A stretch of 5,612 bases of DNA, from assembly GCA_030643345.1 (NCBI GenBank), contig DAOWMA010000161.1:1-5612 (forward strand). The letters are read 5' to 3'. The DNA is from Spirochaetaceae bacterium. GTDB lineage: Bacteria > Spirochaetota > Spirochaetia > B11-G9. Shown here in pieces: positions 1-5,612 of this stretch. Made by a program: the position numbers and the translations under genes. Position 1 is the first letter of the stretch. Each line of letters begins with the position of its first letter. The notes beneath the pieces are model-generated. The model was given only the letters and a program-made list of their open reading frames with translations, made no database searches and was not told the origin of the DNA.

Positions 1-11
1 AACTATTTTCC

Positions 12-40
12 TTGCCAACTGAATAAATACAGGATAAAAT
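12..40 (+). promoter_or_regulatory. Sigma-70-like promoter for the transporter operon
   Basis: A -35 box TTGCCA (12-17) and a -10 box TAAAAT (35-40) each match the consensus at five of six positions and are separated by the ideal 17 bases. Transcription would begin near base 47, giving a leader of about 40 bases that keeps the Shine-Dalgarno site of the first gene. I saw no riboswitch-like fold or clear operator in this short leader. The call is by consensus match only. Confidence 0.6.
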
Positions 41-70
41 TGAAACCTGTCTAAGTAATTAGATATAAAC

Positions 71-79
71 AAAGGAGAG
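71..79 (+). promoter_or_regulatory. Ribosome binding site of the substrate-binding lipoprotein gene
   Basis: AAAGGAGAG lies upstream of the ATG at 88, with ten bases between GGAG (74-77) and the start codon. The same 11-base string, CAAAGGAGAGT, recurs in front of the last permease gene (3994-4004), which supports both as genuine initiation signals. Confidence 0.8.
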
Positions 80-87
80 TGTGAAAA

Positions 88-1293
88 ATGAAAAAAATCA
101 AGATGATTTTACTGGCAGCCCTGCTGCTTTTAATGCTGGGAGCTATTTCCTCCTGCAGCAAAACAAAGGAAGCAGCTGTTGATGATTCTGCTGAAGTGGA
201 AAAGGTTAAAGCGGGTTTTGTGTATATTGGACCTGCCGGAGACTTTGGCTGGACCTACGCCCATGACCAGGGACGACTTTATGCAGAAAAGCAGCTTCCA
301 TGGCTGGAGACAATTACTGTAGAGAGTGTTCCCGAAGGTGATGCTGTTCGTTTTATCGACAGAATGGTTCAGGAACAAAAATGTGATGTTATTTTTACAA
401 CCAGTTTCGGTTATATGGATGACACCTTTAAAGCAGCTGAAAAATATCCAGATACAACATTTTTCCATGCTTCCGGATTTAAGAGAGCTCCCAACATGGG
501 AACCTATATGGGTGATATGTACCAGATCTATTACCTTAATGGTCTGATTGCCGGAGCTATGTCTAAATCTAATAAAATTGGTTATGTTGCGGCCTTCCCT
601 ATCCCTGAGTTATTCAGACACATGAACGCTTTTGCTCTTGGAATTAAAGAAATTAACCCCAAAGCTACTGTAAGTGTTAAGTGGATCTATGCCTGGTATG
701 GACCGGACAAGGCACGTGAAGCCGCAGAAGCACTTATTGCTGAGGGTTGTGATGTCCTTGCTTTTACAGAAGATACACCTACTGTTATCGAAGTAGCACA
801 GGAACATCAGGAAAAGGGTGAAGAGGTTTATGCAATGAGCCACTACAGCCCCATGCAGGCTTACGGTAAAGATGCGGTATTAACCGGCCAGTTAACAGAC
901 TGGGGTGTTTTATATGAACAAATGCTCCTTGACTATAAAGAGGGGAAAACTACAGACATGACAAACTATGACATGCTCTGGCTTCTGAGCGAAAACGCTG
1001 TAGAACTGGGTGGAACATGGGATGACATGATTAACCCCAAATATGTTGAAACCCTTAAGGGAATTATAACTGATTCGGCCGATTTCGGTACTATCTCTAT
1101 TTATGATCTCGTTATGAAAAGACATGAACAAATGAAATCCGGTCGGGATGTATTTGATCCTTTTACAGGACCCATTTACGATCAGAAAGGGAATATGACA
1201 GTAGCTGAAGGAGAGATTGCATCCATAGGACATCTCTTTGCAGAAATGAACTATCAGGTTGATAACTTCATTTCTCCCCTACCTCAGAACTAA
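88..1293 (+). CDS. BMP-family ABC transporter substrate-binding lipoprotein (nucleoside/purine type)
   Basis: This 401-residue protein is the extracytoplasmic ligand-binding component of the importer encoded downstream. Residues 1-22 form a lipoprotein signal: a basic start (KKIK), a Leu-rich hydrophobic core, and a lipobox ISSC with the lipidated Cys at 23. A charged linker follows, then the two-lobed BMP/PnrA-like domain from about residue 40. The motif GPAGDFGWTYAHDQGR (48-63) sits where BMP proteins carry their first ligand-contacting loop, and it differs from the F-D-D-x-S-F-N form of PnrA and NupN. That places the protein in the GD-GW-HD subgroup of the family. Further recognisable stretches are the TTSFGYMD segment (104-111) and GLIAGAMSK (152-160). 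Family members bind nucleosides or purine bases, but the exact ligand cannot be read from the sequence. The ATG at 88 is chosen because it follows a strong ribosome binding site and begins a complete signal peptide. The family and lipoprotein calls are firm; the ligand class is inferred. Confidence 0.93.
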   Translation: MKKIKMILLAALLLLMLGAISSCSKTKEAAVDDSAEVEKVKAGFVYIGPAGDFGWTYAHDQGRLYAEKQLPWLETITVESVPEGDAVRFIDRMVQEQKCDVIFTTSFGYMDDTFKAAEKYPDTTFFHASGFKRAPNMGTYMGDMYQIYYLNGLIAGAMSKSNKIGYVAAFPIPELFRHMNAFALGIKEINPKATVSVKWIYAWYGPDKAREAAEALIAEGCDVLAFTEDTPTVIEVAQEHQEKGEEVYAMSHYSPMQAYGKDAVLTGQLTDWGVLYEQMLLDYKEGKTTDMTNYDMLWLLSENAVELGGTWDDMINPKYVETLKGIITDSADFGTISIYDLVMKRHEQMKSGRDVFDPFTGPIYDQKGNMTVAEGEIASIGHLFAEMNYQVDNFISPLPQN

Positions 1294-1318
1294 TTTTTAG
1301 TATCTATTTAATATATGA

Positions 1319-1346
1319 GGGACGCTTAAGCGTCCCCATTTTTCTT
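1319..1346 (+). terminator. Intrinsic terminator or attenuator between lipoprotein and ATPase genes
   Basis: A perfect 18-base palindrome (1319-1336) forms a 7-bp GC-rich stem, GGGACGC/GCGTCCC, with a TTAA loop. It is followed by CATTTTTCTTT. It begins 25 bases after the lipoprotein stop codon. I found no convincing promoter between it and the ATPase gene, so the simplest reading is partial termination. That would give much lipoprotein mRNA and less transporter mRNA, as is common for binding-protein operons. Confidence 0.8.
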
Positions 1347-1387
1347 TGCCTTAACAGTAAATATGCTCTAAGCGACATATATAGCCC

Positions 1388-1394
1388 AAGGGAG
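1388..1394 (+). promoter_or_regulatory. Ribosome binding site that decides a TTG start
   Basis: AAGGGAG lies eight bases upstream of the TTG at 1403-1405. The first in-frame ATG (1427, residue 9) has no comparable site and would remove the first strand of the nucleotide-binding domain. The TTG start is therefore preferred. Confidence 0.75.
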
Positions 1395-1402
1395 AATTCA
1401 TT

Positions 1403-2935
1403 TTGGAACGTATAGAAATACTGGAGATGAAGGACATTACAAAATCATTCATTGGTGTAAAAGCCAATCAGGATGTCAACCTTGTTATTGAAAAAGGGGA
1501 TATCCTTGGTCTGCTCGGTGAAAATGGTGCTGGGAAAACAACTCTGATGAATGTCCTCTATGGGCTCTATCATCCTGATAAAGGACATATTATTGTCAAT
1601 GGAAAACCTCTTTATCTTCGAAGTCCTAAAGACAGTATGAAAGCGGGAATAGGTATGATCCATCAACATTTCATGCTTGTGCAGAAACATACTGTTTTGG
1701 AAAATATTGCACTCGGTTTTGACGAAGCCCCCTTCTTTTTCCCTCAACGCTATATGCGTAAGCAAATAGAAGAATATTCTCAAAAATTCGGTCTGAACGT
1801 TGATCCGAATAAAAAGATATGGGAACTCTCTGCAGGAGAACAGCAAAGAGTAGAAATTTTAAAAACTCTTATTCGTAATGCTGATCTTCTTATTATGGAT
1901 GAGCCAACTTCAGTGCTGACACCGCAGGAAGCTGAAGAACTCTTTGATATCCTTAGAAAAATGATAAATAATGGCCACTCTGTAATTCTTATCAGCCATA
2001 AACTTGAAGAAATTACAAGCATCTGCAATAGGGTAATGGTAATGAGAAAAGGGAAAGTTACAGGTACCGCTCTTATTAAAGATGTAAGTAAAGTTGATTT
2101 GGCAAGGATGATGATAGGAAGAGAATTATCCGGCTCTTTAGAAAAAAAAGAGGTAAAGCCTGGTAAACCAATGCTTGAAGTTTCCAATCTGTCGGTAAAC
2201 AGTGATCAGGGATTACCAATAGTTCAAAATCTGGGTTTTAACGTTCTTTGGGGTGAAATATTCGGAATAGCCGGAGTATCGGGAAATGGCCAACGGGAAA
2301 TGGTGGAAGCTATAACAGGACTTCGCAAATCAGTTACTGGCTCAGTTAGCTTAGAGGGAAAGGATATAACCAATCTGACCGCCAGGGATATTCACAACAG
2401 AGGAATTTCTCACGTTCCTGAGGAAAGAATTAAATTTGGAACTGTAGCAAATCTACCATTTTTTGAAAACTCTGTTTTAAAGAAACACCATAAAACACCA
2501 TTCAGCAATCGGATGCTTATGAATTATCCAAATATTCGTGATCACGCTAAAAATTTGGTAGCAAAATACAATGTAGATGCGGCTTCTATCAGTGTACCTG
2601 TTAAGAACCTTTCCGGAGGGAATATACAGAAACTAATTCTTGGTAGAGAAATTAGTTCAGAACCTAATCTGCTAATTGCTGCACATCCCACTTACGGTCT
2701 CGACGTTGGTGCTGCCGAGTTTATTCGTAAAGAATTAATTAACTGTCGTGATCGTGGAGGCTCTGTACTTCTTGTTTCGGAAGACCTTGAAGAGCTTTTT
2801 CAAGTTTGTGATCGTATTGCAGTGATGTTTGAAGGGCGTATAATGGGTATAGTTGATCCAAATAATTGCAATATAGATGGAATTGGTCTGATGATGGCAG
2901 GATTGGAACAACAGAACCAGGGAGAAAACATCTAA
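1403..2935 (+). CDS. ABC transporter ATP-binding protein with two fused nucleotide-binding domains (nucleoside/BMP type)
   Basis: This 510-residue cytoplasmic ATPase drives the importer and matches the usual length of NupO/YufO-like proteins. The N-terminal domain is complete: Walker A GENGAGKT (39-46), Q-loop Gln88, signature LSAGEQQ (142-148), Walker B LLIMDEPT (162-169) and switch His199. The C-terminal domain, from about residue 257, keeps a canonical signature LSGGN (403-407) but is degenerate elsewhere. Its Walker A reads GVSGNGQR (291-298) with Gln297 for Lys. Its Walker B ends AAHPT (426-430), lacking both the Asp and the catalytic Glu. The H-loop reads SED with Glu460 for His. Similar degeneration is normal in this family and in the related sugar ABC ATPases. 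The gene starts with TTG, and its stop codon overlaps the next gene's ATG. The family is certain; the substrate is inferred from the neighbouring BMP protein and permeases. Confidence 0.95.
   Translation: MERIEILEMKDITKSFIGVKANQDVNLVIEKGDILGLLGENGAGKTTLMNVLYGLYHPDKGHIIVNGKPLYLRSPKDSMKAGIGMIHQHFMLVQKHTVLENIALGFDEAPFFFPQRYMRKQIEEYSQKFGLNVDPNKKIWELSAGEQQRVEILKTLIRNADLLIMDEPTSVLTPQEAEELFDILRKMINNGHSVILISHKLEEITSICNRVMVMRKGKVTGTALIKDVSKVDLARMMIGRELSGSLEKKEVKPGKPMLEVSNLSVNSDQGLPIVQNLGFNVLWGEIFGIAGVSGNGQREMVEAITGLRKSVTGSVSLEGKDITNLTARDIHNRGISHVPEERIKFGTVANLPFFENSVLKKHHKTPFSNRMLMNYPNIRDHAKNLVAKYNVDAASISVPVKNLSGGNIQKLILGREISSEPNLLIAAHPTYGLDVGAAEFIRKELINCRDRGGSVLLVSEDLEELFQVCDRIAVMFEGRIMGIVDPNNCNIDGIGLMMAGLEQQNQGENI
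2920..2924 (+). promoter_or_regulatory. Ribosome binding site of the first permease, inside the ATPase gene
   Basis: GGGAG lies ten bases upstream of the ATG at 2935 and within the last codons of the ATPase gene. It supports starting the permease at 2935 rather than at the in-frame ATG at 2866, which would extend 23 polar residues back into the ATPase gene. Confidence 0.75.
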
Positions 2936-4011
2936 TGTCATTCGTAATAATACCTCGTGAAAAGGCTACACCCCTTTTAAATTTCATGATCCTTATTTCC
3001 TCCCTATGTGCGGGTCTTTTAGCCGTGGGCATAGTTTTTCTGCTTAAAGGGGTTAATCCGTTTTTTGCTATTCACGAAATATTCCGGGCCTCGTTTGGAA
3101 GCTTCTTCGGTTTCAAAGAAACGCTGACAAAAGCAGTACCACTCATTCTAATAGGCAGTGGTCTGGCACTGGCCTACAAAGCTAAATTCTGGAATATTGG
3201 AGCGGAAAGCCAGTTGCTGGTGGGTGCAATTTTTGGAACCTGGATTGGTTTAAATTGGGGACCTTCTCTTCCTGGTTTTATAATACTCCCATTGATGTTT
3301 GCCGGAGGGTTTATCGGCGGAGGCCTCTGGGGACTGCTTCCTGCAATATTTAAAATCAAATTTGGTATCAATGAAGTAATTTCAACTCTTATGCTAAATT
3401 ATATAGCAGCTGAGTTTGTTAAATTCCTGGTTGTAGGTCCATGGAAAGGTAAGACGAAATACGGTTATCCATATACAGATGACCTCCCCGCTCAGGCTGT
3501 GCTGCAGCATATGGGTAATTCAAGAGTATCACTGGTACTTATAATACTGGCAGTATGCGTAGCTCTCTTTTTAGCATTTCTGGTATTTCGTACGCGTTTC
3601 GGTTATGAGATCAGAGTCATTGGAGAAAACCCGGAAGCTGCACGTTATGCAGGGATTAATTTTTTCAGAACAACATTGATTATGATGTTTATAGGTGGAG
3701 GTGTAGCCGGACTTGCTGGTGTAGGAGAACTCAGTTCAATTCACCTTCACTTAAGTTACCCTGAAACAATAAGTGCCGGTTATGGATTTACAGCAATTAT
3801 AGTCGCATGGTTAGGAAGACTTCATCCTGGTTTTACTATTTTCTCAGGTCTGTTCTTTGCAGGAATTATTGTTGGTGGAGATGCTATTCAAATGTCTATG
3901 GGTATGCCTGCAACAACTGTAAATGTATTTAATGGCCTGATACTGATTTTTCTCATTATGGGAGACTTTTTCATTAACCATAAAGTTCGATATCAAAGGA
4001 GAGTTAGTTGA
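2935..4011 (+). CDS. ABC transporter permease, NupP/YufP-like (BPD_transp_2 family)
   Basis: This integral membrane protein of 358 residues is one half of the importer channel. Hydrophobic spans lie at about 16-38, 68-80, 88-105, 114-137, 150-166, 198-218, 245-263, 283-294, 300-316 and 331-346, roughly ten membrane segments. A basic tail (HKVRYQRR) ends the protein, probably in the cytoplasm. The FWNIGAESQL motif (85-94) and the segment EIRVIGENPEAARYAGIN (225-242) are typical of the nucleoside/sugar permease family; the latter is the cytoplasmic loop expected to contact the ATPase. The ATG at 2935 shares its A with the ATPase stop codon (TAATG), so translation is probably coupled. The longer frame from 2866 is rejected because its extra residues are polar and the Shine-Dalgarno site favours 2935. 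It is the larger of the two permeases, as in YufP-type pairs. The exact substrate is not visible. Confidence 0.93.
   Translation: MSFVIIPREKATPLLNFMILISSLCAGLLAVGIVFLLKGVNPFFAIHEIFRASFGSFFGFKETLTKAVPLILIGSGLALAYKAKFWNIGAESQLLVGAIFGTWIGLNWGPSLPGFIILPLMFAGGFIGGGLWGLLPAIFKIKFGINEVISTLMLNYIAAEFVKFLVVGPWKGKTKYGYPYTDDLPAQAVLQHMGNSRVSLVLIILAVCVALFLAFLVFRTRFGYEIRVIGENPEAARYAGINFFRTTLIMMFIGGGVAGLAGVGELSSIHLHLSYPETISAGYGFTAIIVAWLGRLHPGFTIFSGLFFAGIIVGGDAIQMSMGMPATTVNVFNGLILIFLIMGDFFINHKVRYQRRVS
3995..4003 (+). promoter_or_regulatory. Ribosome binding site of the second permease
   Basis: AAAGGAGAG lies inside the end of the upstream permease gene, with nine bases between GGAG (3998-4001) and the ATG at 4011. 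A TTG at 4008 is in frame but is only six bases from GGAG, and ATG is the stronger codon, so 4011 is chosen. Confidence 0.75.
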
Positions 4012-4937
4012 TGCTGGAAATACTAACATCAATATTAGTCAGAACCGTTGTTGCAGGAACCCCTCTACTACTGGGAACTATGGGTGAAGTTGTAACTGAG
4101 CGAGCAGGAATTCTAAATCTGGGTATTGAGGGGATGATGTCCTTTGGAGCAGTGACAGGATTTATCGTAACCTTTACTACAGGGAATCCCTGGTTGGGAA
4201 TGATGGCAGCAATTATTGCCGGTGCATTGATTTCGCTTATTCATGCCTTTGTTACTGTATCATTAAGAGCCAATCAGGTAGTTTCCGGTCTTGCATTAAC
4301 AATGCTGGGTATCGGCCTTAGCGGACTCTGGGGGAAACCCTATATAGGTCGTCCTCTCTCTGTTAAAATGCATGCCATAGAAATCCCTTTTCTTTCAAAA
4401 ATACCCATTCTGGGGAAAGTCCTTTTCTATCAGGATGCCTATTTTTATCTTTCAGTAGGTCTGGGTATTCTTGTCTGGTTTGTAATGAAGCACACAAAAG
4501 TCGGTATTACGGTCCGATCAGTTGGTGAAAATCCCAAAGCAGCAGAAACAATGGGGATAAACGTAACAATGGTTAAATATCTCTGTGTTATGATTGGAGG
4601 GGCTTTCGCCGGTATGGCAGGCGCACACCTCTCCACAGCGTACAGTAAATCATGGATTGAAGGAATGACTTCCGGCCGCGGCTGGATAGTAATAGCTTTA
4701 ACTATTTTTGCCCTGTGGGAACCTTCAAAAGCCTTCATAGGTGCCTATGTTTTCGGTGGAATATTTGTAATTCAGTATGTGCTGCAGCCTTTGGGAATCT
4801 CTCCCAACCTGTTGGCCATGCTGCCTTACCTGACGACTCTCGGTGTCCTCTTATTTTACGGGCTCAGCAGTAAAGGACAAAGGAAAATGAGCGCTCCCGC
4901 AACATTGGGGGAACCATATATTCGCGGCTCACGTTAA
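4011..4937 (+). CDS. ABC transporter permease, NupQ/YufQ-like (BPD_transp_2 family)
   Basis: This 308-residue membrane protein is the second, shorter half of the channel and pairs with the permease before it. The motif ERAGILNLGIEGMM (30-43) is strongly typical of the family. VRSVGENPKAAETMGINV (168-185) is the ATPase-contacting loop, equivalent to residues 225-242 of the partner permease. GRGWIVIALTIFALWEP (222-238) and a short tail with LGEPYIRGSR (299-308) are also characteristic. Hydrophobic spans lie at about 8-22, 35-57, 61-82, 92-107, 142-159, 188-206, 225-236, 241-259 and 266-285. The ATG overlaps the upstream TGA by one base (TGATG), which implies coupled translation and about equal amounts of the two permeases. 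It is the last gene of the operon: a long hairpin begins six bases after its stop codon and the next gene is on the other strand. The family assignment is firm; the ligand is inferred. Confidence 0.94.
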   Translation: MLEILTSILVRTVVAGTPLLLGTMGEVVTERAGILNLGIEGMMSFGAVTGFIVTFTTGNPWLGMMAAIIAGALISLIHAFVTVSLRANQVVSGLALTMLGIGLSGLWGKPYIGRPLSVKMHAIEIPFLSKIPILGKVLFYQDAYFYLSVGLGILVWFVMKHTKVGITVRSVGENPKAAETMGINVTMVKYLCVMIGGAFAGMAGAHLSTAYSKSWIEGMTSGRGWIVIALTIFALWEPSKAFIGAYVFGGIFVIQYVLQPLGISPNLLAMLPYLTTLGVLLFYGLSSKGQRKMSAPATLGEPYIRGSR

Positions 4938-4942
4938 AATGC

Positions 4943-4986
4943 AGGGGCAGTCTGGTCGGAAGCAAGCTTCTGACCAGACTGCCCCT
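4943..4986. terminator. Long hairpin between convergent genes, probable bidirectional terminator
   Basis: An inverted repeat with perfect 15-base outer arms (4943-4957 and 4972-4986) continues inward through one G/T position (4958/4971) and four more pairs to a CAAG loop, giving a 20-bp stem. It starts 6 bases after the permease stop and lies 10 bases beyond the end of the convergent Fe-S gene. Neither side has a strong T-tract: the + strand tail is ACGACATTTC and the - strand tail is GCATTTTAA. In + strand RNA the odd position is a G-U pair; in - strand RNA it is a C-A mismatch. A role in termination or 3'-end protection is likely. A dispersed REP-like repeat is the alternative. Confidence 0.65.
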
Positions 4987-4995
4987 ACGACATTT

Positions 4996-5466
4996 CTACC
5001 TGGACCGCATTACCTCTGCAGCAGTTTCCACGGCATCAATTATCTGCTGATATCCCGTACATCTGCAGAGATTACCGGCAATTGCCTTTTTAATCCTGTC
5101 CCTGGTGGGTTCTTTTTCCTGAAGCAAAAGAGCATATGAACTCATAACCATACCGGGAGTACAAAAACCACATTGTATTGCACCACAGTCAATAAATGCC
5201 TGTTGTATAGGATGAAGAGTACCATCTTTTGCTTCCATACCCTCAATAGTAATAATTTCTTTGCCAATAACTTTTTTCAGCTTAAGCACACAGGAACGCT
5301 TCGCACTTCCGTCAATCAACACAGTACAGGCTCCGCATACACCTATGTTACATCCATTCTTTGTACCTGTCAGATCCAGTTTATTTCTAAGATAATCAAT
5401 AAGTGACATTTCAAGATCAGAATCGGGAATTTCGTGAACTTTTCCATTTACTGTAATTTCATTCAT
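4996..5466 (-). CDS. [2Fe-2S]-binding subunit of a xanthine dehydrogenase-family molybdenum hydroxylase
   Basis: This 156-residue protein is the small electron-transfer subunit of a molybdenum hydroxylase (XdhC, CoxS or NdhS type). It passes electrons from the molybdopterin centre towards FAD. The N-terminal plant-ferredoxin-like domain holds one cluster through Cys39, Cys44, Cys47 and Cys59, in the pattern GCNIGVCGACTV. The C-terminal helical domain holds the second cluster through Cys99, Cys102, Cys134 and Cys136 (QCGFCTPGM and NLCRCTGY). Gln98 matches the residue that touches the molybdopterin cofactor in xanthine oxidase. All eight ligands are present and the length is normal, so the gene looks functional. 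The ATG at 5466 follows AAGGAG by seven bases. The frame is open back to a TTG at 5508, but that start has no ribosome binding site. No FAD or molybdenum subunit gene lies beside it here. Sequence alone does not separate xanthine dehydrogenase from nicotinate, CO or aldehyde relatives; the neighbouring importer favours purines. Confidence 0.95.
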   Translation of the reverse strand: MNEITVNGKVHEIPDSDLEMSLIDYLRNKLDLTGTKNGCNIGVCGACTVLIDGSAKRSCVLKLKKVIGKEIITIEGMEAKDGTLHPIQQAFIDCGAIQCGFCTPGMVMSSYALLLQEKEPTRDRIKKAIAGNLCRCTGYQQIIDAVETAAEVMRSR

Positions 5467-5473
5467 ACAGAGA

Positions 5474-5479
5474 CTCCTT
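5474..5479 (-). promoter_or_regulatory. Ribosome binding site that sets the Fe-S subunit start
   Basis: On the - strand, AAGGAG lies seven bases before the ATG at 5466. This fixes the start at the residue aligning with the usual N-terminus of the family (MNEITVNGK) and rules against the longer TTG-initiated form from 5508. Confidence 0.85.
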
Positions 5480-5488
5480 CTGACCAAT

Positions 5489-5497
5489 ACTATAACA
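5489..5497 (-). promoter_or_regulatory. Possible extended -10 promoter of the Fe-S gene
   Basis: On the - strand, TGTTATAGT combines an extended -10 TG with a TATAGT hexamer (five of six matches to consensus). No good -35 lies 16-18 bases upstream. A transcript from here would have a leader of only about 15-20 bases, just enough for the Shine-Dalgarno site. It is an alternative or addition to the promoter at 5527-5554. Confidence 0.35.
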
Positions 5498-5526
5498 CAT
5501 TTGTGCAAAATGAAAGAGATTATTCA

Positions 5527-5554
5527 TGTATAAAGCAAAAAAACCACTTATCAA
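5527..5554 (-). promoter_or_regulatory. Sigma-70-like promoter of the Fe-S subunit gene
   Basis: On the - strand, a -35 box TTGATA (5554-5549) and a -10 box TATACA (5532-5527) are separated by 16 bases that include a run of seven T. Transcription would start near 5520, giving a leader of about 55 bases. The region from 5509 to the right edge is very AT-rich and has stop codons in all three - strand frames. The Fe-S gene therefore appears to begin its own transcript. Confidence 0.5.
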
Positions 5555-5612
5555 TTTATTTTATCTCAATAATAGAACCTTTTTTTTATCTTTTACTAAA
5601 TAAAACAAAAAT

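Noticed and set aside
40..69. Second promoter-like pair, TTGAAA and TATAAA spaced by 18 bases, before the lipoprotein gene
   Set aside because: Its start point would fall near base 76, inside the Shine-Dalgarno site, leaving a poorly translatable mRNA. The pair at 12-40 is better placed.
1..87. Purine riboswitch in the operon leader, expected if the ligand is a purine
   Set aside because: The transcribed leader is only about 40 bases and shows neither paired stems nor the conserved junction bases of that riboswitch.
2866..2934. In-frame extension of the first permease by 23 residues
   Set aside because: The added residues are polar and lie wholly inside the ATPase gene. A good ribosome binding site and an ATG at the stop/start overlap favour 2935.
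4008..4010. TTG start for the second permease
   Set aside because: It is only six bases from GGAG and is a weaker codon than the adjacent ATG at 4011, which makes the same one-base overlap seen at the previous junction.
4939..5139. Small + strand reading frame of 66 codons after the operon
   Set aside because: It runs through the hairpin and then antisense to the Fe-S gene, has no ribosome binding site, and its protein resembles nothing I recognise.
5498..5507. Short inverted repeat CACA-TT-TGTG on the + strand near the Fe-S promoter, considered as an operator
   Set aside because: The arms are only four bases and do not extend, so the match is likely by chance in AT-rich DNA.
5467..5508. 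Longer TTG-initiated form of the Fe-S subunit with an Arg-Arg pair that might suggest a Tat signal
   Set aside because: It has no ribosome binding site, overlaps a promoter element, has no hydrophobic core after the Arg pair, and family members start at the internal ATG.

Overview
The window holds a nucleoside/purine-type ABC importer operon on the + strand and, convergent to it, a gene for the [2Fe-2S] subunit of a molybdenum hydroxylase (xanthine dehydrogenase family) on the - strand. The organism is a bacterium of fairly low to moderate GC with strong AAGGAG-type ribosome binding sites and tightly packed genes. A lipoprotein signal ending in Ile-Ser-Ser-Cys, rather than the Leu-Ala-Gly-Cys common in Firmicutes, mildly suggests a spirochaete. 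A clostridial-type host cannot be excluded, and I hold the taxonomic call loosely.

Layout. Bases 1-87 are a leader with a good sigma-70-like promoter (12-40) and a strong Shine-Dalgarno site. The first gene (88-1293) is a BMP-family substrate-binding lipoprotein. A hairpin with a T-rich tail (1319-1346) then separates it from the double-domain ATPase (1403-2935, TTG start). Two permeases follow (2935-4011 and 4011-4937), each start codon overlapping the preceding stop codon by one base. A 20-bp hairpin (4943-4986) fills the gap between the operon and the convergent Fe-S gene (4996-5466, - strand). That gene has its own promoter candidates in the AT-rich stretch running to the right edge.

How the genes work together. 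The lipoprotein captures the ligand outside the cytoplasmic membrane, the two unlike permeases form the channel, and the fused two-domain ATPase powers it. This is the arrangement of BMP/Nup (YufNOPQ-like) nucleoside importers. The neighbouring molybdenum-hydroxylase subunit belongs to a family that oxidises purines such as hypoxanthine and xanthine, so the locus fits purine or nucleoside uptake followed by oxidation. That link rests on neighbourhood and family knowledge and is an inference.

I saw no mobile element, CRISPR array, tRNA, rRNA or broken gene. Nothing here looks like a wholly undescribed system. The points most worth a second look are the long inter-operon hairpin, the Fe-S subunit gene that appears to stand alone without its catalytic partners, and the one-sided degeneration of the ATPase.
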